Assembly (NCBI RefSeq): GCF_000155635.1
Contig: NZ_DS990556.1
Span: 2,614,607-2,678,606 of the forward strand
Direction: 5' to 3'
DNA from: Cyanobium sp. PCC 7001
GTDB lineage: Bacteria > Cyanobacteriota > Cyanobacteriia > PCC-6307 > Cyanobiaceae
Length of the DNA stretch: 64,000 bases
The notes beneath the pieces were generated by a model, which was not told where the DNA came from, searched no databases, and saw nothing but the letters and a program-made list of their open reading frames with translations. Position numbers and translations under genes: made by a program. This document shows, in pieces, positions 51,948 to 61,102 of the stretch (within the stretch, counting starts at the first letter, position 1; each line of letters opens with the position of its first letter).

Positions 51948-52733
51948 TCACCGCCTGGAGAGCTCGATCCGCCAGCGTTCCCGTTTGGTGGCGGTGATGG
52001 CCCGCACCTCAAGCTCCCCCCGGCCGCTCAGCTGCACCCGATCCCCCGCCTGCAGCTCCTGGCCAGGGCGGCTGGCCACCACCCAGTTGAGCCGAACGGC
52101 TCCGTCGCGAATCAGGGTCACCATCCGGTTGCGGGAGATGCCGAACCCCGCCGAAGCCACCGCATCCAGGCGGGTGGAGGCCTCCACCGTGTGGAGCTGG
52201 CGGGGCTGGCGCCGCGCCGGTGGTTGCAGCAGTGCCAGGGGAACCAGTTCACCGGTCACCGGCACGCTGCGCACCGTCAGGGTGAGCGCAGCGGTGGGCT
52301 CGGCAGCCTTGGCGACCACGATGGCCTGGGCTCCGCGATCCCCCCGCAGCCAGACATCCCCGATGGCCCCGTCGGCCCAGCCCTGCTGGATCAGAGCGCT
52401 TCTGAATTCGTCGGGCTCGGCGGGATCGAACAGGAAATTGCCGCTGAGGAGCAGCCCCAGCAGACCGGTGTCCAGGGGCTCGGGATCCAGTCCCGCCTCG
52501 CGGCGCGTCAGCAGCAGCCGGCAACGCTCCGCGCCGGCATGTCCCCCCGCGGCGCGGAGCTCCAGTTCGGCCAGCTGTCCCAGCCGTGCCATGGCCTCCT
52601 CCAGCACCGCGCCCTCGAGGAAGCCTGTCCACTGGGGCTGCCAGGTGTGCAGGGCCCGCTCCGCCGCCTCGATCACCTCCACGAGCTGATCGGGGTGGCG
52701 GCTGCCGGCCAGCAGGTCGGTGCGGGGCAGCAT
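51948..52733 (-). CDS. Photosystem II S4-domain protein (YlmH-like)
   Basis: A 261-aa RNA-binding protein. The N-terminal two thirds match the YlmH-type alpha/beta domain (FLEGAVLEEAMARL, LGLLLSGNFLFDPAEPDEFR, GDVWLRGDRGAQAIV), and the C-terminal S4 domain covers about 183-255 (RLDAVASAGFGISRNRMVTL). Homologues are named for a link to photosystem II in cyanobacteria (TIGR03069 type). The start shares one base with the stop of the membrane protein gene upstream. Confidence 0.9.
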   Translation of the reverse strand: MLPRTDLLAGSRHPDQLVEVIEAAERALHTWQPQWTGFLEGAVLEEAMARLGQLAELELRAAGGHAGAERCRLLLTRREAGLDPEPLDTGLLGLLLSGNFLFDPAEPDEFRSALIQQGWADGAIGDVWLRGDRGAQAIVVAKAAEPTAALTLTVRSVPVTGELVPLALLQPPARRQPRQLHTVEASTRLDAVASAGFGISRNRMVTLIRDGAVRLNWVVASRPGQELQAGDRVQLSGRGELEVRAITATKRERWRIELSRR

Positions 52734-53251
52734 CAGCTTTCCGCCAGCCGCACCACGGCCTGGGGTCGCGCCTCCTGCACGGTGCGCCAGGGCATGTCCA
52801 GGCCGTTGGGGGTTTCGGCCAGCAGCAGCCAGCTGCCCTCCTCCAGCCGGTTGCGCAGACCGCGGATGCGGTCGTCCTCCTCGGAGGTGACACTGGCCGC
52901 GGCGGCGAAGCTGCCCATCCAGCCCGAGCCCATGCCGAGCAGGCCGCCGATCAGGTGCTGACTCCAGGCACCGGCGAAGGCGAAGGTGTCCAGATCGGTG
53001 ATGAAGGTGAAGGTGAGCCCGGCGAAGAAGCCGAAGGGAATCAGCCAGCGGGCCATGCCGCGCTGCCGCAGCCGGCGGCCGGCGGCCGGATTGAGCCGAT
53101 CCACCGCGCTCAGCGGGGTCTCCCCTTCACCGATCGCCACCAGTTCCCGCATCGGCGGCTGCTGCTGCGCCAGACGCTCCTGCAGCTGGCGCAGCCGCTT
53201 GCGGTCGTTGAACACCACCACCACGCTCGTACCCACGCCGCCTTGCCTCAT
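52733..53251 (-). CDS. Membrane protein coupled to S4-domain gene, unknown function
   Basis: A 172-aa protein: N-terminal soluble region with VVVVFNDRKRLRQLQERL, two hydrophobic segments (about 68-90, WLIPFGFFAGLTFTFITDL, and about 98-120, Gly-rich), and a C-terminal soluble part ending in SWLLLAETPNGLDMPWRTVQ. No family recognised, but the fold order suggests a small integral protein with two cytosolic arms. Coupled to the S4 gene by a one-base stop/start overlap; divergent from serA. Confidence 0.78.
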   Translation of the reverse strand: MRQGGVGTSVVVVFNDRKRLRQLQERLAQQQPPMRELVAIGEGETPLSAVDRLNPAAGRRLRQRGMARWLIPFGFFAGLTFTFITDLDTFAFAGAWSQHLIGGLLGMGSGWMGSFAAAASVTSEEDDRIRGLRNRLEEGSWLLLAETPNGLDMPWRTVQEARPQAVVRLAES

Positions 53252-53320
53252 GAACGCGATCGGAGCGATTCTGGCTGCTCACTACACTGCACCTCCGGCT
53301 TTTCCTCCGACCCGCCGGGC

Positions 53321-54907
53321 ATGACCAAGGTTCTCGTTTCGGATCCCATCGACCAGGCGGGGATCGACATCCTGTCCCAGGTGGCCATGGTGGACCTGCG
53401 GCCCGGTCTCGCCCCCGAGGAGCTCGTCCAGATCATCGGCGACTACGACGCGCTGATGATCCGCTCCGGCACCACGGTGACCGCCGACATCATCGCGGCG
53501 GCAGGCAAGCTGCGCATCATCGGCCGCGCCGGCGTGGGCGTGGACAACGTGGATGTGCCGGCGGCCACCAAGCGCGGCGTGCTGGTGGTGAATTCACCGG
53601 AGGGCAACACGATCGCGGCCGCCGAGCATGCCCTGGCGCTGATGCTCTCGCTCTCCCGTCACGTGCCCCATGCCCATGGCAGCACCATGGCCGGCGGCTG
53701 GGACCGCAAGACCTATGTGGGCAACGAGCTCTACAAGAAAAAGCTCGGCGTGGTCGGTCTGGGCAAGATCGGCTCCCACGTGGCCCGGGTCGCCAAGGCG
53801 ATGGGGATGGAGCTGCTGGCCTACGACCCCTTCGTGTCGCCGGAGCGGGCCCAGTCGATGCAGGTGAAGCTGCTGCCCCTGGCTGACCTCTTCGCCGAGG
53901 CCGACTACATCAGCCTTCATCTGCCCCGCACGCCCGACACCGAGAACCTGGTGGATGCCGAGCTGCTGCGCAGCATGAAGCCCACGGCGCGTCTGGTGAA
54001 CTGTGCCCGCGGCGGCATCGTCGATGAGGCGGCCCTGGCCGAGGCCGTCGAGGCCGGGGTGATCGCCGGCGCCGCCCTCGATGTGTTCGCCAAGGAGCCC
54101 CTGGCGGCCGATTCCCCCCTGCGGAGCGTGAAGGAGCGGCTGGTGCTCACCCCCCACCTCGGGGCCAGCACGGCCGAGGCCCAGGAGAACGTGGCCATCG
54201 ATGTGGCCGAGCAGATCCGTGACGTGCTGCTCGGCCTGCCGGCCCGCAGCGCTGTGAACATTCCGGGCCTCAATGCCGAGGTGATGGAGCAGCTCAAGCC
54301 CCATCTGCAGCTGGCCGAGACCCTGGGGCAGCTGCTCAGCCAGCTGGCCGGCGGCGCCATCAGTGAACTGGAGGTGCGCCTGCAGGGTGAATTCGCCGGG
54401 CATCCGGCCCAGCCCCTGGTGGTGGCCGCGCTCAAGGGCCTGCTCTCCACCGCGCTTGGCGATTCGATCAACTACGTGAATGCCAGCCTCGAGGCCAAGG
54501 ATCGGGGCATCCATGTGCTCGAGGTGAAAGACGGCGCCGCCCGTGATTACGCCGGTGGCTCGCTCCAGCTCAGTTCCCGCAGCAGCCTGGGCAACCACAG
54601 CGTCACCGGTGCAGTGTTCGCCGACGGCGAGCTGCGGGTCACCAGCATCGACGAATTCCCGGTGAACGTGACTCCCAGCCGCCACATGCTGTTCACCCGG
54701 CACCGCGACATGCCCGGGATCATCGGCCAGATCGGTTCGGTGCTCGGCGAGCACAACGTGAACATCGCCTCGATGCAGGTGGGGCGGCGCATCGTGCGGG
54801 GGGATGCGGTGATGGTGCTCAGCCTCGATGACCCCATCCCCACCAGCCTGCTGGCCTGCGTGAATGACATCGACGGCATCCAGGAAGCCCACCCCGTGAC
54901 CCTCTGA
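53321..54907 (+). CDS. serA: D-3-phosphoglycerate dehydrogenase
   Basis: First step of serine synthesis from 3-phosphoglycerate. The 528-aa long form has the NAD-binding motif VVGLGKIGSHVARVAKAMG, catalytic Arg in NCARGGIVDE, Glu in FAKEPL, His in TPHLGASTAEA, an intervening allosteric-substrate-binding domain (about 305-445) and a C-terminal ACT domain (about 455-528) for serine feedback. ATG at 53321 gives the family N-terminus. Confidence 0.98.
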   Translation: MTKVLVSDPIDQAGIDILSQVAMVDLRPGLAPEELVQIIGDYDALMIRSGTTVTADIIAAAGKLRIIGRAGVGVDNVDVPAATKRGVLVVNSPEGNTIAAAEHALALMLSLSRHVPHAHGSTMAGGWDRKTYVGNELYKKKLGVVGLGKIGSHVARVAKAMGMELLAYDPFVSPERAQSMQVKLLPLADLFAEADYISLHLPRTPDTENLVDAELLRSMKPTARLVNCARGGIVDEAALAEAVEAGVIAGAALDVFAKEPLAADSPLRSVKERLVLTPHLGASTAEAQENVAIDVAEQIRDVLLGLPARSAVNIPGLNAEVMEQLKPHLQLAETLGQLLSQLAGGAISELEVRLQGEFAGHPAQPLVVAALKGLLSTALGDSINYVNASLEAKDRGIHVLEVKDGAARDYAGGSLQLSSRSSLGNHSVTGAVFADGELRVTSIDEFPVNVTPSRHMLFTRHRDMPGIIGQIGSVLGEHNVNIASMQVGRRIVRGDAVMVLSLDDPIPTSLLACVNDIDGIQEAHPVTL

Positions 54908-54964
54908 CGGGCTGGCGCCGCGCCGCGTCGAGCCCGGACCCCCGTACCTTCGCCCGCTGAATTG

Positions 54965-55867
54965 ATGGCCCTGTCCTGGTGGCGGCTGGAGCTCCCCGTG
55001 CCCCCCGAGCTGGAGGAGTCGCTGCTGTGGAAGCTGGAGCAGCTCGGCATCGGCCGGGTGGCGATCCAGCACCGGCCGGAAACGCCAGGCCAGCGGACGC
55101 TGCTGGCCTGGTTGCCGGACAGTGACTGGCCCGAGCCCGAGCGCCAGGCCCTCGAGGCTGCCCTGCAGGGGCTGGCCGAGCCCTTTGCCCTGGTGCTGCC
55201 TCCCGCGTGCTGGCAGCAGCAGCCCGAGGAGGACTGGAGCCTCAGCTGGAAGCAGCACTGGCAGCCCGACCCGGTGGGGCGGCGCCTGCTGATCCTGCCG
55301 GCCTGGCTGGAGCTGCCGCCCGAACATGCCGAGCGGCTGGTGATCCGCATGGATCCCGGCAGTGCCTTCGGCACGGGCAGCCACCCCACCACGCGGCTCT
55401 GCCTCGAGGCGATCGAGGCCCTGCCCGGGAGCGCCCTGGAGGGGTGCACCGTGGCGGATCTGGGCTGCGGCAGCGGCATCCTGGGCCTGGCGGCGCTGCT
55501 GCAGGGGGCTGGCCGGGTCTGTGCGGCCGACACCGACTCCCTTGCCGTGGGCGCCACCCGGGAGAACGCGCTGGTGAGTGGCTGCCAGGAGCGGCTGCAG
55601 GTGGTGCAGGGGTCGGTGGAGTCCCTGGCGGAGCTGCTGGGGGGCCAGACGGCCGACCTGCTGCTCTGCAACATCCTGGCGCCGGTCATCGAGGCGCTCT
55701 GCCCCGCCTTCACCTCGGTGCTGGCGCCCGCTGGCGTGGGCCTGCTCAGTGGCCTGCTGGTGGATCAGGCGCCCCGGCTGGAGGCGGTTCTGGCCGACGA
55801 GGGGTGGCGGAGCGAGCTGGTGGCCCAGCAGAGCGCCTGGGGGCTGCTGCGGATCCGGCGGGCCTGA
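54965..55867 (+). CDS. prmA: Ribosomal protein L11 methyltransferase
   Basis: Trimethylates ribosomal protein L11. The 300-aa protein has the hinge region MDPGSAFGTGSHPTTRLCLE, SAM motif I VADLGCGSGILGLAAL, and motif IV LLCNILAPVI. It lies 57 bp after serA. ATG at 54965, adjacent to an in-frame TTG. Confidence 0.96.
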   Translation: MALSWWRLELPVPPELEESLLWKLEQLGIGRVAIQHRPETPGQRTLLAWLPDSDWPEPERQALEAALQGLAEPFALVLPPACWQQQPEEDWSLSWKQHWQPDPVGRRLLILPAWLELPPEHAERLVIRMDPGSAFGTGSHPTTRLCLEAIEALPGSALEGCTVADLGCGSGILGLAALLQGAGRVCAADTDSLAVGATRENALVSGCQERLQVVQGSVESLAELLGGQTADLLLCNILAPVIEALCPAFTSVLAPAGVGLLSGLLVDQAPRLEAVLADEGWRSELVAQQSAWGLLRIRRA

Positions 55868-56032
55868 GGCGACCATCGGATGTCGCATAAGGCACGCTGA
55901 TCTGTGCTTGCCCTTTGATTGGCCTTCCGGCCCTCGGACCTGGAAATCGGCAGGAAGGGCCTGTGGCGGATGTATGAAGGGCGGGTCCTACAGGCCCGGT
56001 TGCCCGGGTGCCTGTGAGCCCCAATCCCTTCC

Positions 56033-56332
56033 ATGGCTTCCTACAAGGTCACCCTCATCAACGAGAGCGAAGGCCTCAACAAGACCATCGAGGTTCCTGA
56101 CGACCAGTACATCCTCGACGCCGCTGAAGAGCAGGGCATCGACCTCCCCTACTCCTGCCGTGCCGGTGCCTGCAGCACCTGCGCCGGCAAGCTCAGCTCC
56201 GGAACCGTTGATCAGTCGGACCAGAGCTTCCTCGACGACGACCAGATCGAAGCTGGTTTCGTGCTCACCTGCGTGGCCTACCCCACCAGCGACTGCACCA
56301 TCAAGACCCACGCCGAAGAAGAGCTCTACTGA
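56033..56332 (+). CDS. petF: Ferredoxin PetF ([2Fe-2S])
   Basis: Main photosynthetic electron acceptor from photosystem I, feeding FNR, FTR and nitrogen assimilation. The 99-aa protein has ligands Cys42, Cys47, Cys50 and Cys80 in [10 protein letters not shown] and VLTCVAYP, and the acidic C-terminus EEELY. High expression is expected. Its only terminator-like signal lies 260 nt downstream. Confidence 0.97.
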   Translation: MASYKVTLINESEGLNKTIEVPDDQYILDAAEEQGIDLPYSCRAGACSTCAGKLSSGTVDQSDQSFLDDDQIEAGFVLTCVAYPTSDCTIKTHAEEELY

Positions 56333-56640
56333 GTTCTGTCCCTGCGCTGCCAGCTTCGGACGTCGAGTCCGGAGGCGGCAGCAGTATCGAGCCTGGGATT
56401 GGCGGTCTGCGTCCCGACGGCCAGATCTCCAGCCTCTGAGTCGCTCCTGAGATCCGGGCTCCCTTTTTCTCGGGGTGTCCCGTCAGCCCACATCCTGGGA
56501 CCGGCTGCGACCCGATCCGGAGACCCGAGCCGGAGACCCAATTCGCGGATCGTCCGCCAGGCTCCCCCAGGCTTGTTCCCGGCTTTCGGCTCTGCCACCC
56601 TGCGGGGTGGTTTTTTCATGGCATTCCCGCACCCTCTTCC
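56333..56640. other. petF downstream region with distal terminator
   Basis: 308 bp with no convincing gene. A good terminator at 56595-56616 ends it, so petF mRNA either has a long 3' untranslated region or a separate small RNA is made here. I recognise no known RNA family in it. Confidence 0.5.
56595..56616 (+). terminator. Rho-independent terminator, 262 nt after petF
   Basis: A 6-bp stem (56595-56600 with 56605-56610), 4-nt loop, then six T. Confidence 0.85.
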
Positions 56641-57063
56641 GTGACGTCTGGCACCGGTTGTGTTCCCTCGGCAGGCCTGCTTCCCCGACCGGACCGGGAG
56701 CTGCTGGAACCCGGGAGCGAGCATGCCAGTGCCGGCGGGCAGTACAGCTTCCGGGTGCTGGGGGCCTGCTGCCGACTGTTTGATCGGGAGGAGCTGCCCT
56801 GGCCCTGCTGCAGGCTTGCCTGGCGCAGCAAGGAACCCAGCTGGCGACGCGTCGGTCGCCGCTTCGTGGCCGATCTGGCGGCCCGTCGCTGTCCGTCCTA
56901 TGCCGTGGAGCTCCTGCAGCCCGGAGCGCGCCCCAGTCCGTCGGTGATCACGCTGTTCCCGGTGCGTCTGAGTCCAGCCCTGCAGGAGTGGTGGTACAGC
57001 CGCTTGCCGGCCTCCCTGGACCCCGCCAACCACCAGCCCCCTCAGCCGGAGGACGGGCACTGA
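56641..57063 (+). CDS. Hypothetical protein
   Basis: A 140-aa open frame from a GTG at 56641. The middle part is ordered-looking and Trp/Arg-rich (LPWPCCRLAWRSKEPSWRRV, RRFVADLAARRCPSYAVELL, ALQEWWYSRLP) and has several cysteines; the ends are Pro-rich. No domain recognised. It begins 24 nt after the petF-side terminator and ends 3 nt before a perfect hairpin, an arrangement that fits a real monocistronic gene. Confidence 0.6.
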   Translation: MTSGTGCVPSAGLLPRPDRELLEPGSEHASAGGQYSFRVLGACCRLFDREELPWPCCRLAWRSKEPSWRRVGRRFVADLAARRCPSYAVELLQPGARPSPSVITLFPVRLSPALQEWWYSRLPASLDPANHQPPQPEDGH

Positions 57064-57066
57064 GAA

Positions 57067-57089
57067 AGCCGGTGTCCGGGACACCGGCT
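57067..57089. terminator. Perfect 10-bp hairpin between convergent genes
   Basis: Stem 57067-57076 with 57080-57089 and a 3-nt loop, just after the stop of the hypothetical gene. T tracts are short (three on the minus strand), so it is a weak or factor-assisted terminator for one or both directions. A smaller palindrome follows at 57134-57149. Confidence 0.6.
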
Positions 57090-57202
57090 GGAAAGGTGCT
57101 CGAGGGTGGGTTCAGGGTTGGTCTGAACTCTTGAAGGCCTTCAGGCCTTTGGGGATCAGCCCGTAGGCGCGATCGGCCGGAAGGCGGTCAGCCCGAGCGT
57201 GA

Positions 57203-57736
57203 TCAGAAATAGATCTTGCCGCCGCCCCACTGAACCCCCTGGGCCTTGGGAGCCACCAGGATGTAGCCGGCCATCAGCCGCAGGTCGTCGTCATCGAGGT
57301 CGCGCATCTTCACGAAGATGTCGCTGCTGCGCATGCTGGGGTGGATGTCCGCGATGCTGTATTCACCGTCGTAACTGGTGGGATCCTTCATGTAGTCCAC
57401 CAGGGCTTCCACGTTGTCCCGGGCCGGGGTGGCCAGGGCCAGGGTCTCGGGATCCAGCCCCACGTTCTGGTTGGTCTTGGTGATGCCGCCGGCGTGGCAC
57501 TCTCCGCAGCTGGAGTTGAACAGCTTGCGTCCGGCCTTGATCTCCGTTTCGGTGAAGGTCACGGTGGCGCCGTCTGGAGAGGCCGGAACCGTGAGCTGCT
57601 CAGCCGTCCACTGGGCGGCGATGGCCTCGCCACCGAAGCCGAGGCAGAGCAGCAGGGCCAGGGGCAGGGCCAGCAGGGTGCGGGCGACGGCCCGTGACGC
57701 TCTGCGAAGAGCCGATGGGGAGGGGGTGGAGGCCAT
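57203..57736 (-). CDS. psbV: Cytochrome c550 of photosystem II
   Basis: Extrinsic lumenal haem protein that stabilises the oxygen-evolving complex. The 177-aa precursor has a signal peptide (cleavage likely after GGEAIAA, residue 41), the haem site CGECH at 77-81, and the typical blocks TKTNQNVGLDPETLALATP and YMKDPTSYDGEYSIAD; it ends QWGGGKIYF. The mature form is about 136 aa, as expected. ATG at 57736. Its haem is attached through the Ccs1/CcdA pathway also encoded in this window. Confidence 0.98.
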   Translation of the reverse strand: MASTPSPSALRRASRAVARTLLALPLALLLCLGFGGEAIAAQWTAEQLTVPASPDGATVTFTETEIKAGRKLFNSSCGECHAGGITKTNQNVGLDPETLALATPARDNVEALVDYMKDPTSYDGEYSIADIHPSMRSSDIFVKMRDLDDDDLRLMAGYILVAPKAQGVQWGGGKIYF

Positions 57737-57864
57737 TGGGTTAAGCCGGCGGTGTGGCGGAGGGAGGTGTGGCGACGGAAACCGCATCGGAGACCTTGTA
57801 TCACGGGCAACGGGGCCACCGGTACGGAATCGGGCGAACTGTTGCAGGCCCGTCCACCCGCCCC

Positions 57865-58842
57865 TCACGCGGGATGGTCGTCGCCGTTGGTGGCCGGCTC
57901 CTGGGGCACCACGTCCAGGGTGAGGAAATCCTTGGCCAGCACGGTGTTGGGAAAGATCGCGCGCGCTTCGCCCAGCAGGTCGTCAGGGCTGATCGCGGTG
58001 CCCGGCACGTAGCGCGGACTCAGGTGGGTCAGCGCCAGCTGCCGCACCCCCGCGGCAAGCGCCGTCTGGGCAGCCATCGTGCTGGTGGAGTGCTGGCGCT
58101 GGAAGGCCAGCTCCGCTTCCCCGTGGGAGAAGGTGCTCTCGTGGATCAGCAGGTCGGCTCCGCGGGCCAGCTCCACCGCCGCCTCGCAGAACACGGTGTC
58201 GGTGCAGTACACCACGCTGGCGCCGGGCCGCGTCGGCCCGCACAGGCTGGCACCCCGGATGATGCGGCCATCCTCGAGGGTCACGGTCTTCCCCTGCTTG
58301 AGCGCGGCGTAGACCGGTCCCGGGGCAATGCCGAGGGCCTGGGCCCGTGCCACATCGAAGCGTCCCGCCCGGGGTTTCTGGTCGATCCGGTAGGCATAGG
58401 CCGGCACCCGATGGGTCAGCGCTGTGCAGCGCACCGTCAGCTCCCCGTCGTCCAGAAGCAGGGTGCCGGCCTCGGCGGCTCCCCTCACCCGATGGTGGCG
58501 GATGGTGTAGCCGATCCGTGTCGAGCTGGTGTGCAGAACACCCTCGAGGTAATCCCGCAGCCGGTCGGGCCCGTAGAGATCGATGCCGGGACAGTTGCCG
58601 GCCAGCCCCAGGCTGGCCAGCAGACCCGGCAGGCCGAACACGTGGTCGCCGTGCATGTGGGTCACGAAGATCCTGCGCAGCTGGCTCACCCGCAGGTCGC
58701 TGCGCAGAAACTGATGCTGGGTGCCCTCGCCGCAATCGAACAGCCAGAGCTCGCTGCGCTGGGGCAGACGCAGGGCCACCGCCGAGACGTTGCGGCTGCG
58801 GGTGGGCACACCGGAGCTGGTGCCGAGAAATGTGACCTGCAC
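57865..58842 (-). CDS. rnz: Ribonuclease Z
   Basis: Zinc endonuclease that trims tRNA 3' ends. The 325-aa metallo-beta-lactamase-fold protein has [15 protein letters not shown] (His62, His64, Asp66, His67), [11 protein letters not shown] upstream, and downstream ligands in [13 protein letters not shown] and LTHLSPRY. The GTG at 58842 gives the family N-terminus ([13 protein letters not shown]); the frame is open 30 bp further. Confidence 0.96.
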   Translation of the reverse strand: MQVTFLGTSSGVPTRSRNVSAVALRLPQRSELWLFDCGEGTQHQFLRSDLRVSQLRRIFVTHMHGDHVFGLPGLLASLGLAGNCPGIDLYGPDRLRDYLEGVLHTSSTRIGYTIRHHRVRGAAEAGTLLLDDGELTVRCTALTHRVPAYAYRIDQKPRAGRFDVARAQALGIAPGPVYAALKQGKTVTLEDGRIIRGASLCGPTRPGASVVYCTDTVFCEAAVELARGADLLIHESTFSHGEAELAFQRQHSTSTMAAQTALAAGVRQLALTHLSPRYVPGTAISPDDLLGEARAIFPNTVLAKDFLTLDVVPQEPATNGDDHPA

Positions 58843-58907
58843 GGGCCCTGTGCCTCCCGTGCATGGTGCCACGTCGGCGCTGGCATCCCCGGAGGACGCT
58901 CGTCACA

Positions 58908-60320
58908 ATGAGGCGCCCTGGACCGGCGTTCCTCGTGGCGTTCTCCTCTGTGACCCCGTGGCAGGCATCGGCGTGGCGGCCCTCAGTGCTGCTGCCCGTG
59001 GTGCTGGCCGCGCCTGTGGTGGCCCTGGCCGGCAGTGGCGCCGCGTCGCTGGCCCAGCAGGGGGATCCTGAGGTGCGGGTGCTGCTGGCCAGCGCCGCGG
59101 AGATCAGCGTGCGCTCCCTGCAGCGGCCCCTGGTGTTGCGGGCTGAGGGTGGCGCCAGCCCCGCGCTGCTGGAGCTGCCCCCCACCGGCGTCCTGCAGCT
59201 GCGACTCACCAAGGGGCGGGTGCGGCTCACCGCCAGCGGTGTCGATCGGATCCTGCCCGTGGCGCGCTCCTACTGGCTGGAGCTCAAGCCAGGGCAGTCA
59301 CCGGCCGACACCGGCACGTTCCAGCTGCAGCAGCGCCACTACCGCGGCCGCCTGCAGGTGCGCCCCGAGGGAGCTGCGCTGCAGGCCATCAACCACATCG
59401 CCCTCGAGACCTATCTGCCCAGCGTGGTGGGCAGTGAGATGCCGCCGCGCTGGCCCCAGGCGGCGCTGCGGGCCCAGGCGGTGGCCGCCCGCACCTACGC
59501 CCTGCGCCAACGCAAGCCCCGGGCGGCCTTTGACCTCACCGCCACGGTGACCAGCCAGGTCTACAAGGGGGTGGAATCGGAGACGGACTCCACCCGTGAG
59601 GCCGTGGCCAGCACCCGCGGGCAGGTGCTGATGTACCGCAGCAGCCTCGCCAACACGGTGTTCCACAGCAGCAGTGGCGGCCGCACCGAGAACAGTGGCG
59701 ACATCTGGAGTCAGCAGCTGCCCTACCTGGTGAGCGTGCCCGATTTCGACCAGCGCAGTCCGGTGCACCAGTGGGAGAAGCCCCTGCCTCCGGATCTGCT
59801 GCGGCAGGCCTTCCGGGAGATCGGCGGTGTCAAGCGCATCGACGTGGTGGCCACAACGGCCACGGGGCGGGTGCGCCAGGCCCGGGTGATCGGGCCGGTG
59901 GGAACGCTGGTGGTGACCGGCCCCGAACTGCGCAGCCGCCTGGGGCTGCGCAGCACCCAGGTGCGCTTCGAGGTGCTCGAGCCCCCGTCCCGCCGACCGG
60001 CAGCACCGGAGAGCAGGCTGCAGCAGCCCGGACAGGGGCCCTGGGGGCCGATCACCCCACCTCCCCCGGTGATGGCCGTGATCGACTCCGCCAGCGGTGC
60101 CCTCGCCGAGCCCGTTCCGGCGCTGGCCGGGAGCTCCCGCCCTGCCTCTTCGCGTCCGTCCGCTCTTCCCTCGCTTGTGGCGATCGGCCGCGGCTTCGGC
60201 CATGGGGTCGGCATGAGCCAGTGGGGGGCTCTGGCCCTGGCGGAGCAGGGCCAGAGCCATGAACGGATCCTGAGCCACTATTTCCGAGGAACCGAACTGC
60301 GCCGCTACAGCCCCCCTTGA
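58908..60320 (+). CDS. SpoIID/LytB-domain protein (putative exported amidase/lytic enhancer)
   Basis: A 470-aa exported protein with an N-terminal hydrophobic segment. The SpoIID/LytB domain starts near residue 150: ALETYLPSVVGSEMPPRWP, LRAQAVAARTYAL, HSSSGGRTENSGDIW, and the C-terminal GRGFGHGVGMSQWGALALAEQG. In sporulating bacteria SpoIID is a lytic transglycosylase; cyanobacterial copies probably act on peptidoglycan too. A Pro/Ser-rich linker (about 365-410) splits the domain before the last motif. ATG at 58908 or 58863. Coupled to nagB by overlap. Confidence 0.92.
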   Translation: MRRPGPAFLVAFSSVTPWQASAWRPSVLLPVVLAAPVVALAGSGAASLAQQGDPEVRVLLASAAEISVRSLQRPLVLRAEGGASPALLELPPTGVLQLRLTKGRVRLTASGVDRILPVARSYWLELKPGQSPADTGTFQLQQRHYRGRLQVRPEGAALQAINHIALETYLPSVVGSEMPPRWPQAALRAQAVAARTYALRQRKPRAAFDLTATVTSQVYKGVESETDSTREAVASTRGQVLMYRSSLANTVFHSSSGGRTENSGDIWSQQLPYLVSVPDFDQRSPVHQWEKPLPPDLLRQAFREIGGVKRIDVVATTATGRVRQARVIGPVGTLVVTGPELRSRLGLRSTQVRFEVLEPPSRRPAAPESRLQQPGQGPWGPITPPPPVMAVIDSASGALAEPVPALAGSSRPASSRPSALPSLVAIGRGFGHGVGMSQWGALALAEQGQSHERILSHYFRGTELRRYSPP

Positions 60321-61102
60321 TCCCTCCCGCCCCGACGCCCCCGTCAAGGCCCAGGCTCATCCAGCTCGATGACGCCGAGGCCGTGGCCGGGGCGGTGGCG
60401 GCCCTGATCTGGGAGGAGCTGGCCAACAGCAGGCCCCTGCGGCCCCTCGGCCTGGCCACGGGCCGCACCATGGAGCCGGTGTATGCCGCCCTGGTGCAAC
60501 GCGCTCAGGCGGCTTCCGGGCAGGCGCTGCAGGCCCTGCGGCAGCGCTGGTTGAGCTTCAACCTGGACGAGTACGTGGGCCTGCCCGGCAGCGACCCCCG
60601 CTCCTTCGCCGCCTTCATGCGCACTTGGCTGGGGGAGCCGCTCGGGCTGGAGGGCGCGCAGCTTCGCCTGCCGGACGGCCTGGCCTGCGATCCCTGGGGC
60701 GAGGCCGTCCGCTATGGCGCCGCTGTGGCCCGCGCCGGTGGCATCGGGCTGCAGATCCTGGGACTGGGGCTCAACGGCCATGTGGGCTTCAACGAGCCGC
60801 CCTGCGGCCCGGAGGTCCCTTGCCGCTGCGTGCAGCTGAGCGCCATCACCCGGCGCCAGAACGCCGCGTCCTTCGGCGGGGATCCCCTCGCCGTGCCCCA
60901 GCGGGCGATCACGCTCGGCATGGCGGAGATCCTGGCCGCGCAGCGGATCGTGCTGGTGGTCACTGGCGCCGCCAAGGCGCCTGTGCTGCGGCGCCTGCTC
61001 ACCGATCCCCCGACGCCCGAGCTGCCCGCCAGCTGGTTGCAGCGCCACGGCGCCGTGACGGTGCTGGCGGACCGGGCTGCCCTGCCCGAGCGGCCGGATT
61101 AG
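60317..61102 (+). CDS. nagB: Glucosamine-6-phosphate deaminase
   Basis: Converts glucosamine-6-phosphate to fructose-6-phosphate and ammonium; the same fold includes 6-phosphogluconolactonases. The 261-aa protein has FNLDEYVGL with the catalytic Asp and the diagnostic [13 protein letters not shown], which favours NagB. It starts at a TTG whose last bases overlap the SpoIID stop (TTGA), so it may recycle wall amino sugars released by the neighbour. The stop overlaps yebC by 4 bp. Confidence 0.9.
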   Translation: MIPPAPTPPSRPRLIQLDDAEAVAGAVAALIWEELANSRPLRPLGLATGRTMEPVYAALVQRAQAASGQALQALRQRWLSFNLDEYVGLPGSDPRSFAAFMRTWLGEPLGLEGAQLRLPDGLACDPWGEAVRYGAAVARAGGIGLQILGLGLNGHVGFNEPPCGPEVPCRCVQLSAITRRQNAASFGGDPLAVPQRAITLGMAEILAAQRIVLVVTGAAKAPVLRRLLTDPPTPELPASWLQRHGAVTVLADRAALPERPD

